A stretch of 38,822 nt of DNA. Source: Tepidamorphus sp. (GTDB lineage: Bacteria > Pseudomonadota > Alphaproteobacteria > Rhizobiales > Tepidamorphaceae). This document shows, piece after piece, positions 17,190-26,532 of this stretch. Within the stretch, counting starts at the first letter, position 1. Each line of letters begins with the position of its first letter. The notes under the pieces were generated by a model, which had not been told where the DNA came from, did not search any database, and was given only the letters and a program-made list of their open reading frames with translations. The DNA is taken from positions 1-38,822 of the forward strand of contig JANQKY010000091.1 of the NCBI GenBank assembly GCA_028280885.1. The letters are read 5' to 3'. The position numbers and the translations under genes are program-made.

Positions 17190-17218
17190 AATATGCATCT
17201 CAAATGAGAGACATTCAA
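17190..17218 (-). promoter_or_regulatory. Toxin-antitoxin promoter with embedded operator
   Basis: On the minus strand, TTGAAT (17218-17213) and CATATT (17195-17190) are exactly 17 bases apart, each matching four of six consensus bases. The spacer contains the palindrome TCTCATTTGAGA (17198-17209). A ribbon-helix-helix antitoxin bound there would block the promoter, so autoregulation is likely. Confidence 0.5.
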
Positions 17219-17239
17219 GGCAGGCCTCGATCGATGCCG

Positions 17240-17995
17240 TCAATAAAGCATCGACAGCCCATCCCAGATCAGCTTGCAGCCGATCACCAGGAGCGCCGCG
17301 TACATCACCTTGTAGAACGGCTCGGGGCGGAGGCGCTTGACGAGCCAGACGCCGCATAGCGTCGCGACCGGCGCCAGCGGCAGCAGCACCGCCGATGTCC
17401 ACAGATTGTCGGCGGAGAACTGCCCGAGCACGTAGTACGGCACCAGCTTGGAGGCGTTGACGATCGAGAAGACCAGGATCGCCGTGCCGGCATAGAGCTT
17501 GGGATCGAGCCGCAGCGGCAGCATGTACATCTGGAACGGCGGCCCGCCGGCATGGCTGACGAAGCTGGTGAAGCCGGCAAGCGTCCCCCAGATCGTCCCC
17601 TTCACCCTGTTGTGCCGCCTGGGCGTGTTGCCAGCCGATCCGGCCAGAAAATACTGCGCGGTGAACAGCACGGCGACGATGCCGACGATCAGGCGGATAT
17701 GGGCTTCCGTCACATAGGCAGCCGTCGCCCAGCCGATCGCCGTGCCGGCAATCCCTGCCGGGATCAGGATGCCGATCGCGGTGCGGTCGAAGGTGCCGCG
17801 CCAGGCGATCAGGCCGACCGCGTCCATCATCATCAGGATCGGCAGCATGATCGCGGCGGCCTGCACCGGCGGGATGACCAGCGCCATCAGCGGCACCGAC
17901 AGCATGCCGATCGAGCCGCCGAAGCCGCCTTTCGACAGACCGGTCAGCAGGATCGCCGGGATCGCGACGGCGTAGAAGAGCGGATCGGTGATCAT
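17240..17995 (-). CDS. TauE/SafE-family permease
   Basis: A 251-residue inner-membrane protein with about eight hydrophobic helices. The N-terminal ILLTGLSKGGFGGSIGML and the internal AGFTSFVSHAGGPPFQMYMLP are the two halves of the TauE/SafE repeat, and the glycine-rich motif GPPF is typical. Family members export sulfite, sulfoacetate or other small organic anions. The substrate here is not clear. It lies back-to-back with prpE, about 190 bases apart, and is not linked to sulfonate genes in this window, so annotation as a sulfite exporter would go beyond the evidence. Confidence 0.9.
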   Translation of the reverse strand: MITDPLFYAVAIPAILLTGLSKGGFGGSIGMLSVPLMALVIPPVQAAAIMLPILMMMDAVGLIAWRGTFDRTAIGILIPAGIAGTAIGWATAAYVTEAHIRLIVGIVAVLFTAQYFLAGSAGNTPRRHNRVKGTIWGTLAGFTSFVSHAGGPPFQMYMLPLRLDPKLYAGTAILVFSIVNASKLVPYYVLGQFSADNLWTSAVLLPLAPVATLCGVWLVKRLRPEPFYKVMYAALLVIGCKLIWDGLSMLY

Positions 17996-18182
17996 CCGGT
18001 GTTCTCGGGTTCCTTGACGGCGATGCGGTGGTTTGCCGCGGCGTCAGCGCTTTCAATCGGGTCGGGGGTCAAACGAAAGGACTAGGATTTGGACTTGCGT
18101 TGGCGGCCATGACGGACACAATCGCGGCCAAGACGCAAGCCCTCCGCGCGGAGAGGGCCGCAAGAGCATCCGGGAGGGGCGC

Positions 18183-20096
18183 ATGACGAGCCGATATCAT
18201 GAAGTCTATGAAAGCTGGAAGCGCGATGCGGAGAGTTTCTGGGCGCAGGCGGCGGCCGATATCGACTGGTCGCGACCCTGGGACAAGGTATTCGACGCCG
18301 ATGCCGGGGTCTACGGCCGCTGGTTCGCCGGCGCCGAATGCAACACCGCCCACAACTGCCTGGACCGCCACGTCGCCGCCGGCCGCGGCGATCAGGCAGC
18401 CCTGATCTATGACAGCCCGGTCACCGGCGCCAAGCAGACCTATACCTACAGCGAACTGACCGACGCGGTCGCGACGCTCGCCGCGGTCCTGCGCAAACAC
18501 GGGGTGGAAAAGGGCGACCGGGTCATCGTCTACATGCCGATGATCCCGGAGGCGGCGATCGGCATGCTCGCCTGTGCGCGCATCGGCGCGATCCATTCGG
18601 TCGTGTTCGGCGGCTTCGCGGCCCGCGAGCTCGCCACCCGCATCGACGATTCGACCCCGAAGCTGATCCTGTCGGCCTCCTGCGGCATCGAGCCCGGCCG
18701 GATCGTCAAGTACAAGCCGCTGCTCGACGAGGCGATAGACCTGTCCGCCCACAAGCCGTCGGCCTGCATCGTCCATCAGCGCGAGATGGAAACGGCCGAC
18801 CTGATCGCCGGCCGGGATTTCGACTGGGCCGATGAAACCGCAGCCGCTTCAGCCGCCGGCGACAGGGCCGATTGCGTCCCGGTCGCCGCGACCGATCCGC
18901 TCTACATCCTCTATACCTCCGGCACCACCGGCCAGCCGAAGGGTGTCGTCCGCGACACCGGCGGCCACATGGTCGCGCTGAAATGGACGATGGACGCGGT
19001 CTACGATGTCCGCCCCGGCGAGGTGTTCTGGGCAGCCTCCGACGTCGGCTGGGTCGTCGGGCATTCCTATATCGTCTACGCGCCGCTCCTGCATGGCTGC
19101 GCGACGGTGCTGTTCGAGGGCAAGCCGGTCGGCACGCCGGACGCGGGCACCTTCTGGCGGGTCATCGCCGAGCACGATGTCGCAGCCCTGTTCACCGCGC
19201 CGACCGCCTTCCGGGCGATCAAGAAGGAAGATCCCGACGGCAGCCTGATCGGCAAGTACGACCTGTCGAGCCTGCGCACCCTGTTCCTGGCCGGCGAGCG
19301 GGCCGATCCGGACACGATCCAGTGGGCCGAACGGATGCTGAATGTGCCGGTGATCGATCACTGGTGGCAGACGGAGACGGGCTGGCCGATCGCCGCCAAT
19401 CCGGTCGGGCTCGGCAGCCTGCCGGTGAAATACGGCTCGCCGACCGTGCCGATGCCGGGCTACGACATGGCGATCCTCGACGAGGCGCAGGCGCCGGTTG
19501 CCGCCGGCGAGATGGGCGCGATCTGCATCAAGCTGCCGCTGCCGCCGGGCTGCTTCCCGACGCTGTGGCAGAACGACGAGCGCTTCCGCGACAGCTATCT
19601 GGCGGAGTTCCCCGGCTACTATTCCACCTCCGATGCCGGCTACCGCGACGAGGACGGCTATCTCTACATCATGGCCCGCACCGACGACATCATCAACGTC
19701 GCCGGCCACCGCCTGTCGACGGGCGGTATGGAGGAGGTGCTGGCGAGCCACCCGGATGTCGCCGAATGCGCCGTCATCGGCATCGCCGACCAGATGAAAG
19801 GCCAGGTGCCGGCCGGCTTCGTCGTGCTGAAATCGGGGGTCGGCCGCAGCATCGAGGAGGTCGAGCGCGAGATCGTCCTGCTCGTGCGCGAGAAGATCGG
19901 CCCGGTCGCCGCCTTCAAGATCGTCGTGACGGTCGGCCGGCTGCCGAAGACCCGGTCCGGCAAGATCCTGCGCAAGACCATGCGCTCGATCGCCGACGGC
20001 GAGACCTATACGGTTCCCGCCACGATCGACGACCCGGCAATCCTCGACGAGATCAGCTTGGCGCTCAGCGAGCGCGGCGTGGCGAAGGCGGGATAG
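18183..20096 (+). CDS. prpE: Propionyl-CoA synthetase
   Basis: A 637-residue AMP-forming ligase closely resembling PrpE, activating propionate to propionyl-CoA in the cytoplasm. The N-terminal region (YHEVYESWKRDAESFW) and NTAHNCLDRHV correspond to the acetyl-CoA synthetase N-terminal domain. The ATP motif YILYTSGTTGQPKGVVRDTGGH is near residue 242, the DHWWQTETGWPI motif near residue 390, and the acylated lysine region TRSGKILRKTM near residue 595. The GGHMVALKWTM segment after the P-loop is typical of PrpE rather than Acs. The frame is open to 18033, but the ATG at 18183 has GGGAGGGG just upstream. No methylcitrate-cycle genes are adjacent, so propionyl-CoA probably enters the methylmalonyl-CoA route, encoded elsewhere. 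Confidence 0.93.
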   Translation: MTSRYHEVYESWKRDAESFWAQAAADIDWSRPWDKVFDADAGVYGRWFAGAECNTAHNCLDRHVAAGRGDQAALIYDSPVTGAKQTYTYSELTDAVATLAAVLRKHGVEKGDRVIVYMPMIPEAAIGMLACARIGAIHSVVFGGFAARELATRIDDSTPKLILSASCGIEPGRIVKYKPLLDEAIDLSAHKPSACIVHQREMETADLIAGRDFDWADETAAASAAGDRADCVPVAATDPLYILYTSGTTGQPKGVVRDTGGHMVALKWTMDAVYDVRPGEVFWAASDVGWVVGHSYIVYAPLLHGCATVLFEGKPVGTPDAGTFWRVIAEHDVAALFTAPTAFRAIKKEDPDGSLIGKYDLSSLRTLFLAGERADPDTIQWAERMLNVPVIDHWWQTETGWPIAANPVGLGSLPVKYGSPTVPMPGYDMAILDEAQAPVAAGEMGAICIKLPLPPGCFPTLWQNDERFRDSYLAEFPGYYSTSDAGYRDEDGYLYIMARTDDIINVAGHRLSTGGMEEVLASHPDVAECAVIGIADQMKGQVPAGFVVLKSGVGRSIEEVEREIVLLVREKIGPVAAFKIVVTVGRLPKTRSGKILRKTMRSIADGETYTVPATIDDPAILDEISLALSERGVAKAG

Positions 20097-20111
20097 CAGG
20101 ACGTCGTTCGG

Positions 20112-20804
20112 CTACGGCCGCTCGAACACGTCGAGCCGCGACCAGGTCGGGATATAGCCGCCCTTGTCGTCCGGCACGAAGGCCGCGGCGAAGGCGGCTT
20201 CCACCGCCGGCCGGTCTTGATCGGCGAGGCTGCGGCCTGAGTCGACCGTGATCAAATTCTCCAGCATCGCCTCGAGGCTCGCGACCCTGTATTTCGCGGC
20301 ATAGTGCAGGTTGCCGGCCCGCCGCAGCAATCCCGCCGCAACGGCATCGCCAAGCGCTGCCTGCGCCTCATCGTAGACGGCGCTTTCATCATCGATATGG
20401 CGCATGACCGGGAAGAACGGGTCGGGCGCCTCCGGCTCCATCACCGCAATCCGCCCGCCGGCCCGCGTGATCCGGCAGGCCTCGCGCAGGCCCGCCGCCA
20501 TGTCGGGCACGTGATGCAGGCTGTTGGAAAAGAACGCCAGATCGAAGGCGCAATCGTCAAGGCCCGTCGCCTCCGCCGGTGCGGTGACATAGGCTGGACC
20601 GCCACCCTTCGCCTCGGCCATGGCGACCACATCCGCGTTCGGCTCGACCCCGACCACGTCCGCGCCGAACTGCGCAAGCCGTCGCGTGACGGGCCCTGTC
20701 CCCGAGCCGATATCGACGATCTTCAGTCCGGTCAGATCGCCGAGCATCCGCTTAACGACGGTTGCGAAATTGAGGAACGCGCGGTCGCTCACATCACCGC
20801 TCAT
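20112..20804 (-). CDS. Class I SAM-dependent methyltransferase
   Basis: A 230-residue protein with the Rossmann-fold SAM motif VDIGSGTGPVTRRLA near residue 36, the acidic end of strand 2 (VVGVEPN), and the SNSLHHVPDM motif near residue 95, placing it with UbiE-like and Methyltransf_11/25 proteins. The substrate is unknown. It is the last gene of a four-gene operon: its ATG overlaps the stop of the ABC1 kinase gene as ATGA, so the two are translationally coupled. Because ABC1 kinases support ubiquinone synthesis, a quinone-related or lipid substrate is possible, but this is an inference from position. Confidence 0.87.
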   Translation of the reverse strand: MSGDVSDRAFLNFATVVKRMLGDLTGLKIVDIGSGTGPVTRRLAQFGADVVGVEPNADVVAMAEAKGGGPAYVTAPAEATGLDDCAFDLAFFSNSLHHVPDMAAGLREACRITRAGGRIAVMEPEAPDPFFPVMRHIDDESAVYDEAQAALGDAVAAGLLRRAGNLHYAAKYRVASLEAMLENLITVDSGRSLADQDRPAVEAAFAAAFVPDDKGGYIPTWSRLDVFERP

Positions 20805-22189
20805 GCCGCCGCATCCGTGTCGACGCCGGCCCGCTTCAGCGCGTCCGCCTGCCGGTCGGCCAGATGGTCAAGATCGAAGGCCTCGATCGTTTCGTTGAAC
20901 AGGCGGTGGAAATTCAATTCCGCGCGCAGGTGGATGAACACCGCGCCAAGCCCGATCGCCGCCCGGTCCATGAACACGAATTCGCGCGGCACCCGCACCG
21001 GTCCCTTTTCCTTCAGCCCCTTGTGCACGGTGAAGGCCTGCTTGCGGCCGTATTCGGCAGCCGACACCCCGTCGGCGATCGCCCGCACCTTGTCCTCGAT
21101 CAGCGGGCCGTAGATGAACCGCGCCCAGATGTTGAGGATCTCGATCAGGTCCTTCGACAGGCCGCGGAAGCCCCAGGTCTCGTAGGCATGGACGATCAGC
21201 GCCTCGTCCTCGGTCCGCAGTCCGTTATAGAGATCGATGACGCCGCCGACGAATTTCGCCGGGAAGATGCGGATGCAGCCATAGTCGAGCAGGTTGATGC
21301 CGCCCGGCGCACCGTCTTCGTCGTAGACCGAATAATTGCCCAGATGCGGGTCGCCGTGGATGACGCCGTAGCGCGAGAACGGATACCACCAGGCCCGGAA
21401 CATGGCGGTGGCGAGCCGGTTGCGGTCTTCCAGCGCATCGCCGGTATGGTCGAGCATCGGCGTGCCTTCGAGCCAACCCATGGTGAGCAGCCGCCGCGTC
21501 GACAGGTCCTCGATCACCGCCGGCACGCGGATATGGCCCTCCTGGCGCAAAATCTCGCCATAGAGCCGCATGTGGGCTGCCTCGCGCTCGTAATCGAGCT
21601 CCTCGCGCACCCGGGCGGCGATCTCGCCGCCCATCTCGGAGGTATCGATCGCCGGGTCCATGCGCCGGTGGATGGCAAACAGGATATCGAGCTGGGCGAG
21701 GTCCGCCTCGACGGCCGACTGCATGTCGGGATATTGCAGCTTGCAGGCAAGTGGTTCGCCGTCAAGCGACACCGCCTTGTGGACCTGGCCGAGCGAGGCG
21801 GACGCCGCGGCCTCGTGTTCGAACTCGGCGAAATGCCTGCGCCAGTCCCGCCCCAGTTCGGCGGCCATGCGGCGCTTGACGAAGGCCCAGCCCATCGGCG
21901 GCGCGTTCGACTGGAGCTTGGCCAGTTCGACCGCATATTCGGCCGGGATCGCCTCGGGGATGGTCGAGATGAGCTGGGCGACCTTCATGATCGGGCCTTT
22001 CAGGCCCCCGAGCGCGGCAGCCAGTTCCAGCGCGCTCTTTTCCCGGTTGTCCTCGCGTCCCAGCAATCGCCGGCCGGCCATCTTGGCCGCCACCCCGCCG
22101 ACATTGGTGCCGACCCGCGCATAGCGGCGCGCCCGCTTGTGAAACCGGTTCTGCTCGCGATCTTTCGAGGTCGGGCCGCGCTCGCTCAT
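20801..22189 (-). CDS. ABC1/UbiB-family atypical protein kinase-like ATPase
   Basis: A 462-residue member of the ABC1/ADCK/UbiB family, atypical kinases that support ubiquinone or other isoprenoid lipid metabolism through ATPase activity. The signature KxGQ appears as KVAQ (residues 69-72), a variant seen in this subgroup. The alanine-rich nucleotide loop is ASASLGQVHKA, the catalytic-loop motif HGDPHLGNY is near residue 275, and the DFG equivalent is DYG. The C-terminus lacks the paired transmembrane helices of UbiB, so it is probably cytoplasmic or peripheral and not the classical UbiB orthologue. It lies ten bases downstream of the small membrane-protein gene and overlaps the methyltransferase gene by four bases. 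Confidence 0.9.
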   Translation of the reverse strand: MSERGPTSKDREQNRFHKRARRYARVGTNVGGVAAKMAGRRLLGREDNREKSALELAAALGGLKGPIMKVAQLISTIPEAIPAEYAVELAKLQSNAPPMGWAFVKRRMAAELGRDWRRHFAEFEHEAAASASLGQVHKAVSLDGEPLACKLQYPDMQSAVEADLAQLDILFAIHRRMDPAIDTSEMGGEIAARVREELDYEREAAHMRLYGEILRQEGHIRVPAVIEDLSTRRLLTMGWLEGTPMLDHTGDALEDRNRLATAMFRAWWYPFSRYGVIHGDPHLGNYSVYDEDGAPGGINLLDYGCIRIFPAKFVGGVIDLYNGLRTEDEALIVHAYETWGFRGLSKDLIEILNIWARFIYGPLIEDKVRAIADGVSAAEYGRKQAFTVHKGLKEKGPVRVPREFVFMDRAAIGLGAVFIHLRAELNFHRLFNETIEAFDLDHLADRQADALKRAGVDTDAAA

Positions 22190-22199
22190 CGGGTCCTGC

Positions 22200-22391
22200 T
22201 CAATACCGCCGTCCCGGATACCGGCGCCCCGCCCGGCGCATCATCAGGGCGGCGATCAGCGCCATCGCCACGATCGCCAGGAAAATCAGCAGCACGACCA
22301 TCGCGACCGCGCCGAGGATCGCCCCGAGCGTCTTCCAGAAACCGACCTGGGCGATGATCACCGCCAGGATGAGGATCAACAGGATCGGCAT
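22200..22391 (-). CDS. Small membrane protein of unknown function
   Basis: A 63-residue protein: two hydrophobic helices (about residues 2-18 and 22-52) and a short basic tail ending RRAGRRYPGRRY, which should stay in the cytoplasm. No family is recognised. Its ATG lies four bases after the pepF stop and its stop ten bases before the kinase start. That tight packing, rather than sequence similarity, supports it as a real gene. It may anchor or assist the downstream ABC1 kinase, which lacks membrane helices of its own; this is an inference. Confidence 0.7.
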   Translation of the reverse strand: MPILLILILAVIIAQVGFWKTLGAILGAVAMVVLLIFLAIVAMALIAALMMRRAGRRYPGRRY

Positions 22392-22395
22392 GGTC

Positions 22396-24225
22396 TCACG
22401 CCTCCATCGCCTCCAGGTCGTCGATCAACCGCTCGATCACCTTCAGCCCCATGGTCCAGAAATCCGGATCGCGGGCATCGAGGCCGAACGGGGCGAGCAG
22501 TTCGGAATGATGCTTGGTGCCGCCGGCCCGCAGCATGGCGAAATACTTCTCCGCAAACCCGTCCGAGGCGTTTTCGTAGATCGCGTAGAGCGAGTTCACC
22601 AGGCAGTCGCCGAAGGCATAGGCATAGACGTAGAACGGCGAGTGGATGAAATGCGGCACGTAGCACCAGAAGCCCTCGTAACCGTCGCCAAGCCGGATCG
22701 CCGGCCCCAGGCTCTCGCCCTGCACTTCCAGCCAGATCCGGTTGAGATCCTGAACCGTCAATTCGCCCTCCCGCCGGGCGGTATGGACGCGCCGCTCGAA
22801 TACGTAGAAGGCGATCTGGCGGACCACCGTGTTGATCATGTCCTCGACCTTGGAGGCGAGCAGCGCCTTGCGCGCCTTGGCGTCGGTCGTGCGGGCAAGC
22901 AGCGCCTTGAAGGTCAGCATCTCGCCGAACACGCTGGCCGTTTCGGCAAGCGTCAGCGGCGTCGGCGCCATCAGCGCGCCCTGCGGGCCGGCCAGCACCT
23001 GATGGACGCCGTGGCCAAGCTCATGGGCAAGCGTCATCACGTCGCGCGGCCGGCCGAGATAGTTGAGCAGCACGTAGGGATGCGCGCTCGGCACGGTGGG
23101 ATGCGAGAAGGCGCCGGGCGCCTTGCCGGGCTTCACCGGCGCATCGATCCAGCCGCGCTCGAAGAACGGCTCGGCGAGCTTCGCCATTTCCGGCGAGAAG
23201 GCCGAATAGGCCGACAGCACGGTGTCGCGCGCCTCCGGCCAGGCATAGGTCTTCTGCTCGACCTCCGGCAGGGGCGCGTTGCGGTCCCAGAATTCCAGCT
23301 GCTCCTTGCCGAACCATTTGGCTTTCAGCGCGTAATAGCGGTGCGACAGCACCGGATAGGCGCCGCGCACGCTTTCCACCAGCGCGTCGACCACCTCGCG
23401 CTCGACCCGGTTGGCCAGATGCCGCGAATCGGCGACGTCCTCGAACCCGCGCCAGCGATCGGAGATCTCCTTGTCCTTCGACAGCGTGTTGGTGATCAGC
23501 GCGAAGACCGGCAGATTGTCCTGGAAGGTCTCGATCAGCGCGCGGGCGCCCTTGCGGCGCTTCTCCTCGTCGGCGTCCTGCATCAGGTTGAGCGTCGGCT
23601 CGAGCGTCAGTTCCTCGCCGTCCACCTCGAACCGGAGGCCGGCCATCGTCTCGTCGAACAGCCGGTTCCAGGCCGCCCGGCCGGTGACCGACTTCTCGTG
23701 GAAGAGCTGCTCCAGCTTGTCGTCGAGCTGATAGGGCCGCTCCTTGCGCTCATCCTCGATCCACGGGCGGTAATGGCCGAGCGCCGGCTCCTCCATCGCC
23801 GCCTCGATCTTGGCGTCGTCGAGCCGATTCAGTTCCAGCGGGAAGAACAGCAGGTGGACGCTGGCATCCGTCACCTTCTCGCGCACGTCGCCGAAGAACT
23901 TGGCGCGCTGCGGATCGCTGACATCGAGGGCGTGCTGCAGGCCGGCATAGGAGATGATCCGGCCGATCAGGTCGCTCAAACCCTCATAGGCGCGGATCGC
24001 CTCGGCAAGCGTCCCCGCGCCGCCATCGGCGTCGAGATGGCCGGCAAGCGTGCCCTTCCATTTGGTCTCGAAGGCGGTCGCCTCGCGCGCCATCCGGTCG
24101 AGGTCGGCCAGCACCTCCGGGCAATCCATCGAGGGATAGAGATCGCTCAGGTTCCAGACCGGCAGCGCCCCGAGATCCTCGGTGTCAACGCCTGCGCCCG
24201 CACCTGCAACAGTGGAAACCCGCAT
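22396..24225 (-). CDS. pepF: M3-family oligoendopeptidase F
   Basis: A cytoplasmic zinc metallopeptidase of about 609 residues that cleaves short peptides. The zinc motif HELGH is at residues 401-405 in LAHELGHGVHQ, and the third-ligand region (PLTLAETASVFGEML) lies some 25 residues later. The C-terminal FIHSPFYVYAYAFGDCLVNSLYA matches the M3B substrate-binding region with conserved tyrosines. Two starts compete: GTG at 24237 abuts an AAAAGGA site too closely, while ATG at 24225 has that site about eleven bases away; I chose the ATG. It heads an operon with the small membrane protein, ABC1 kinase and methyltransferase genes. Confidence 0.94.
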   Translation of the reverse strand: MRVSTVAGAGAGVDTEDLGALPVWNLSDLYPSMDCPEVLADLDRMAREATAFETKWKGTLAGHLDADGGAGTLAEAIRAYEGLSDLIGRIISYAGLQHALDVSDPQRAKFFGDVREKVTDASVHLLFFPLELNRLDDAKIEAAMEEPALGHYRPWIEDERKERPYQLDDKLEQLFHEKSVTGRAAWNRLFDETMAGLRFEVDGEELTLEPTLNLMQDADEEKRRKGARALIETFQDNLPVFALITNTLSKDKEISDRWRGFEDVADSRHLANRVEREVVDALVESVRGAYPVLSHRYYALKAKWFGKEQLEFWDRNAPLPEVEQKTYAWPEARDTVLSAYSAFSPEMAKLAEPFFERGWIDAPVKPGKAPGAFSHPTVPSAHPYVLLNYLGRPRDVMTLAHELGHGVHQVLAGPQGALMAPTPLTLAETASVFGEMLTFKALLARTTDAKARKALLASKVEDMINTVVRQIAFYVFERRVHTARREGELTVQDLNRIWLEVQGESLGPAIRLGDGYEGFWCYVPHFIHSPFYVYAYAFGDCLVNSLYAIYENASDGFAEKYFAMLRAGGTKHHSELLAPFGLDARDPDFWTMGLKVIERLIDDLEAMEA

Positions 24226-24605
24226 TGTCTTGTTCACTCCTTTTGGGGAAAGCCGCCGAATTGGGCCTATCCTGAACCGGACCTATCCTGAACCGGGGCC
24301 TTGAGCACGCATCAATCCCGTGACGCCTACCGGATATTAGCCTTGCGCCTCTCCGCTTCAAGAACGCGCGTGCAGAACATCGGCGGAAATCCACCGCGAG
24401 ATCTGCCGCCGCCGGTTTTTCGCGAAAAAGTTTTACCACCTTGCGATTCAGGCGGTTGTAGCGCGCCAGGGTTGTCGCGTTCCTGCTCCGTTTCGCTCTG
24501 TGTAGGATCGGCTTAAGCCCCCCTTTACCCACTATGGCCAAGATTGGCGTTCGTATTCGCACCCCCGCCGGACCATTGCGCGCCGGCAGTTTGTCTGGAG
24601 GACCG
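24226..24605. other. Divergent intergenic region with a short tandem repeat
   Basis: The region separates pepF from the response-regulator gene. Two tandem copies of CCTATCCTGAACCGG (24266-24280 and 24282-24296) lie about 45 bases upstream of pepF and could be a regulator site or part of its promoter. An AT-richer stretch near 24415-24460 may hold the rightward promoter, but no clear -35/-10 pair is visible. Confidence 0.45.
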
Positions 24606-26204
<1,599 letters not shown>

Positions 26205-26231
26205 GGCACCTTTGACGCATTTGTGAGCAAA

Positions 26232-26495
26232 GGCCTGTCAAGGAAGATGAGAGCGGTGTCGGGTCGATCCGTTTTGTTCAATTTCGTGTTCTGAGGAGGA
26301 AGGACATGCTGTGCATATTCGACGACGAAGAGCGCGAAAGTGGGCAAAACGGATCGAATCCTTTCAGGACGAACCCCATTTCGCCGCTGGACGTTGCCGC
26401 GAACCGCTTGAAGTGATCACACTACGGCGCGCTTCGCGGCTAGCCAGCAACGAAATGGGGTACGCCGACACCACTCTCATCTTCCTTGACAGGCC
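26232..26495. mobile_element. MITE-like element with 31-bp terminal inverted repeats
   Basis: The ends 26232-26262 and 26465-26495 are inverted copies of each other, 30 of 31 bases matching (outer end GGCCTGTCAAGG). Inside are two further inverted pairs: 13 bases at 26264-26276/26345-26357 and 11 bases at 26373-26383/26451-26461, so the element would fold into two hairpins between its ends. It has no transposase and would need one in trans. No clear target-site duplication is visible. It sits between the response-regulator and L,D-transpeptidase genes. Confidence 0.65.
26306..26416 (+). CDS. Candidate 36-residue micro-protein inside the MITE-like element
   Basis: An ATG preceded by GAGGAGGAAGG at close to ideal spacing opens a 36-codon frame ending in TGA at 26414-26416. 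The peptide begins MLCIFDDEERESGQ and ends SPLDVAANRLK; it has no membrane segment. The strength of the ribosome binding site is striking for this genome. The frame runs through the inverted repeats 26345-26357 and 26373-26383, so it is an inseparable part of the element. It could be a remnant of an insertion sequence or a true small protein. I know no family for it. Confidence 0.35.
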   Translation: MLCIFDDEERESGQNGSNPFRTNPISPLDVAANRLK

Positions 26496-26532
26496 CTAGC
26501 CGATTCAAGCGAATTCGGGTAGCGTCGCGCGC

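Noticed and set aside
16888..17218. Toxin-antitoxin pair as part of a larger defence island
   Set aside because: Flanking genes are metabolic (acyl-CoA synthetase, permease, prpE), with no other defence-type gene nearby.
22354..24291. 645-codon plus-strand frame opposite pepF
   Set aside because: Antisense shadow of a complete M3 peptidase gene with its HELGH motif.
24301..24516. 71-codon frame in the pepF/response-regulator gap
   Set aside because: It needs a TTG start, has no ribosome binding site, and the product looks random.
26311..26499. 62-codon plus-strand frame within the MITE-like element
   Set aside because: It overlaps the better-supported 36-codon frame in another phase and lacks a well-placed ribosome binding site.
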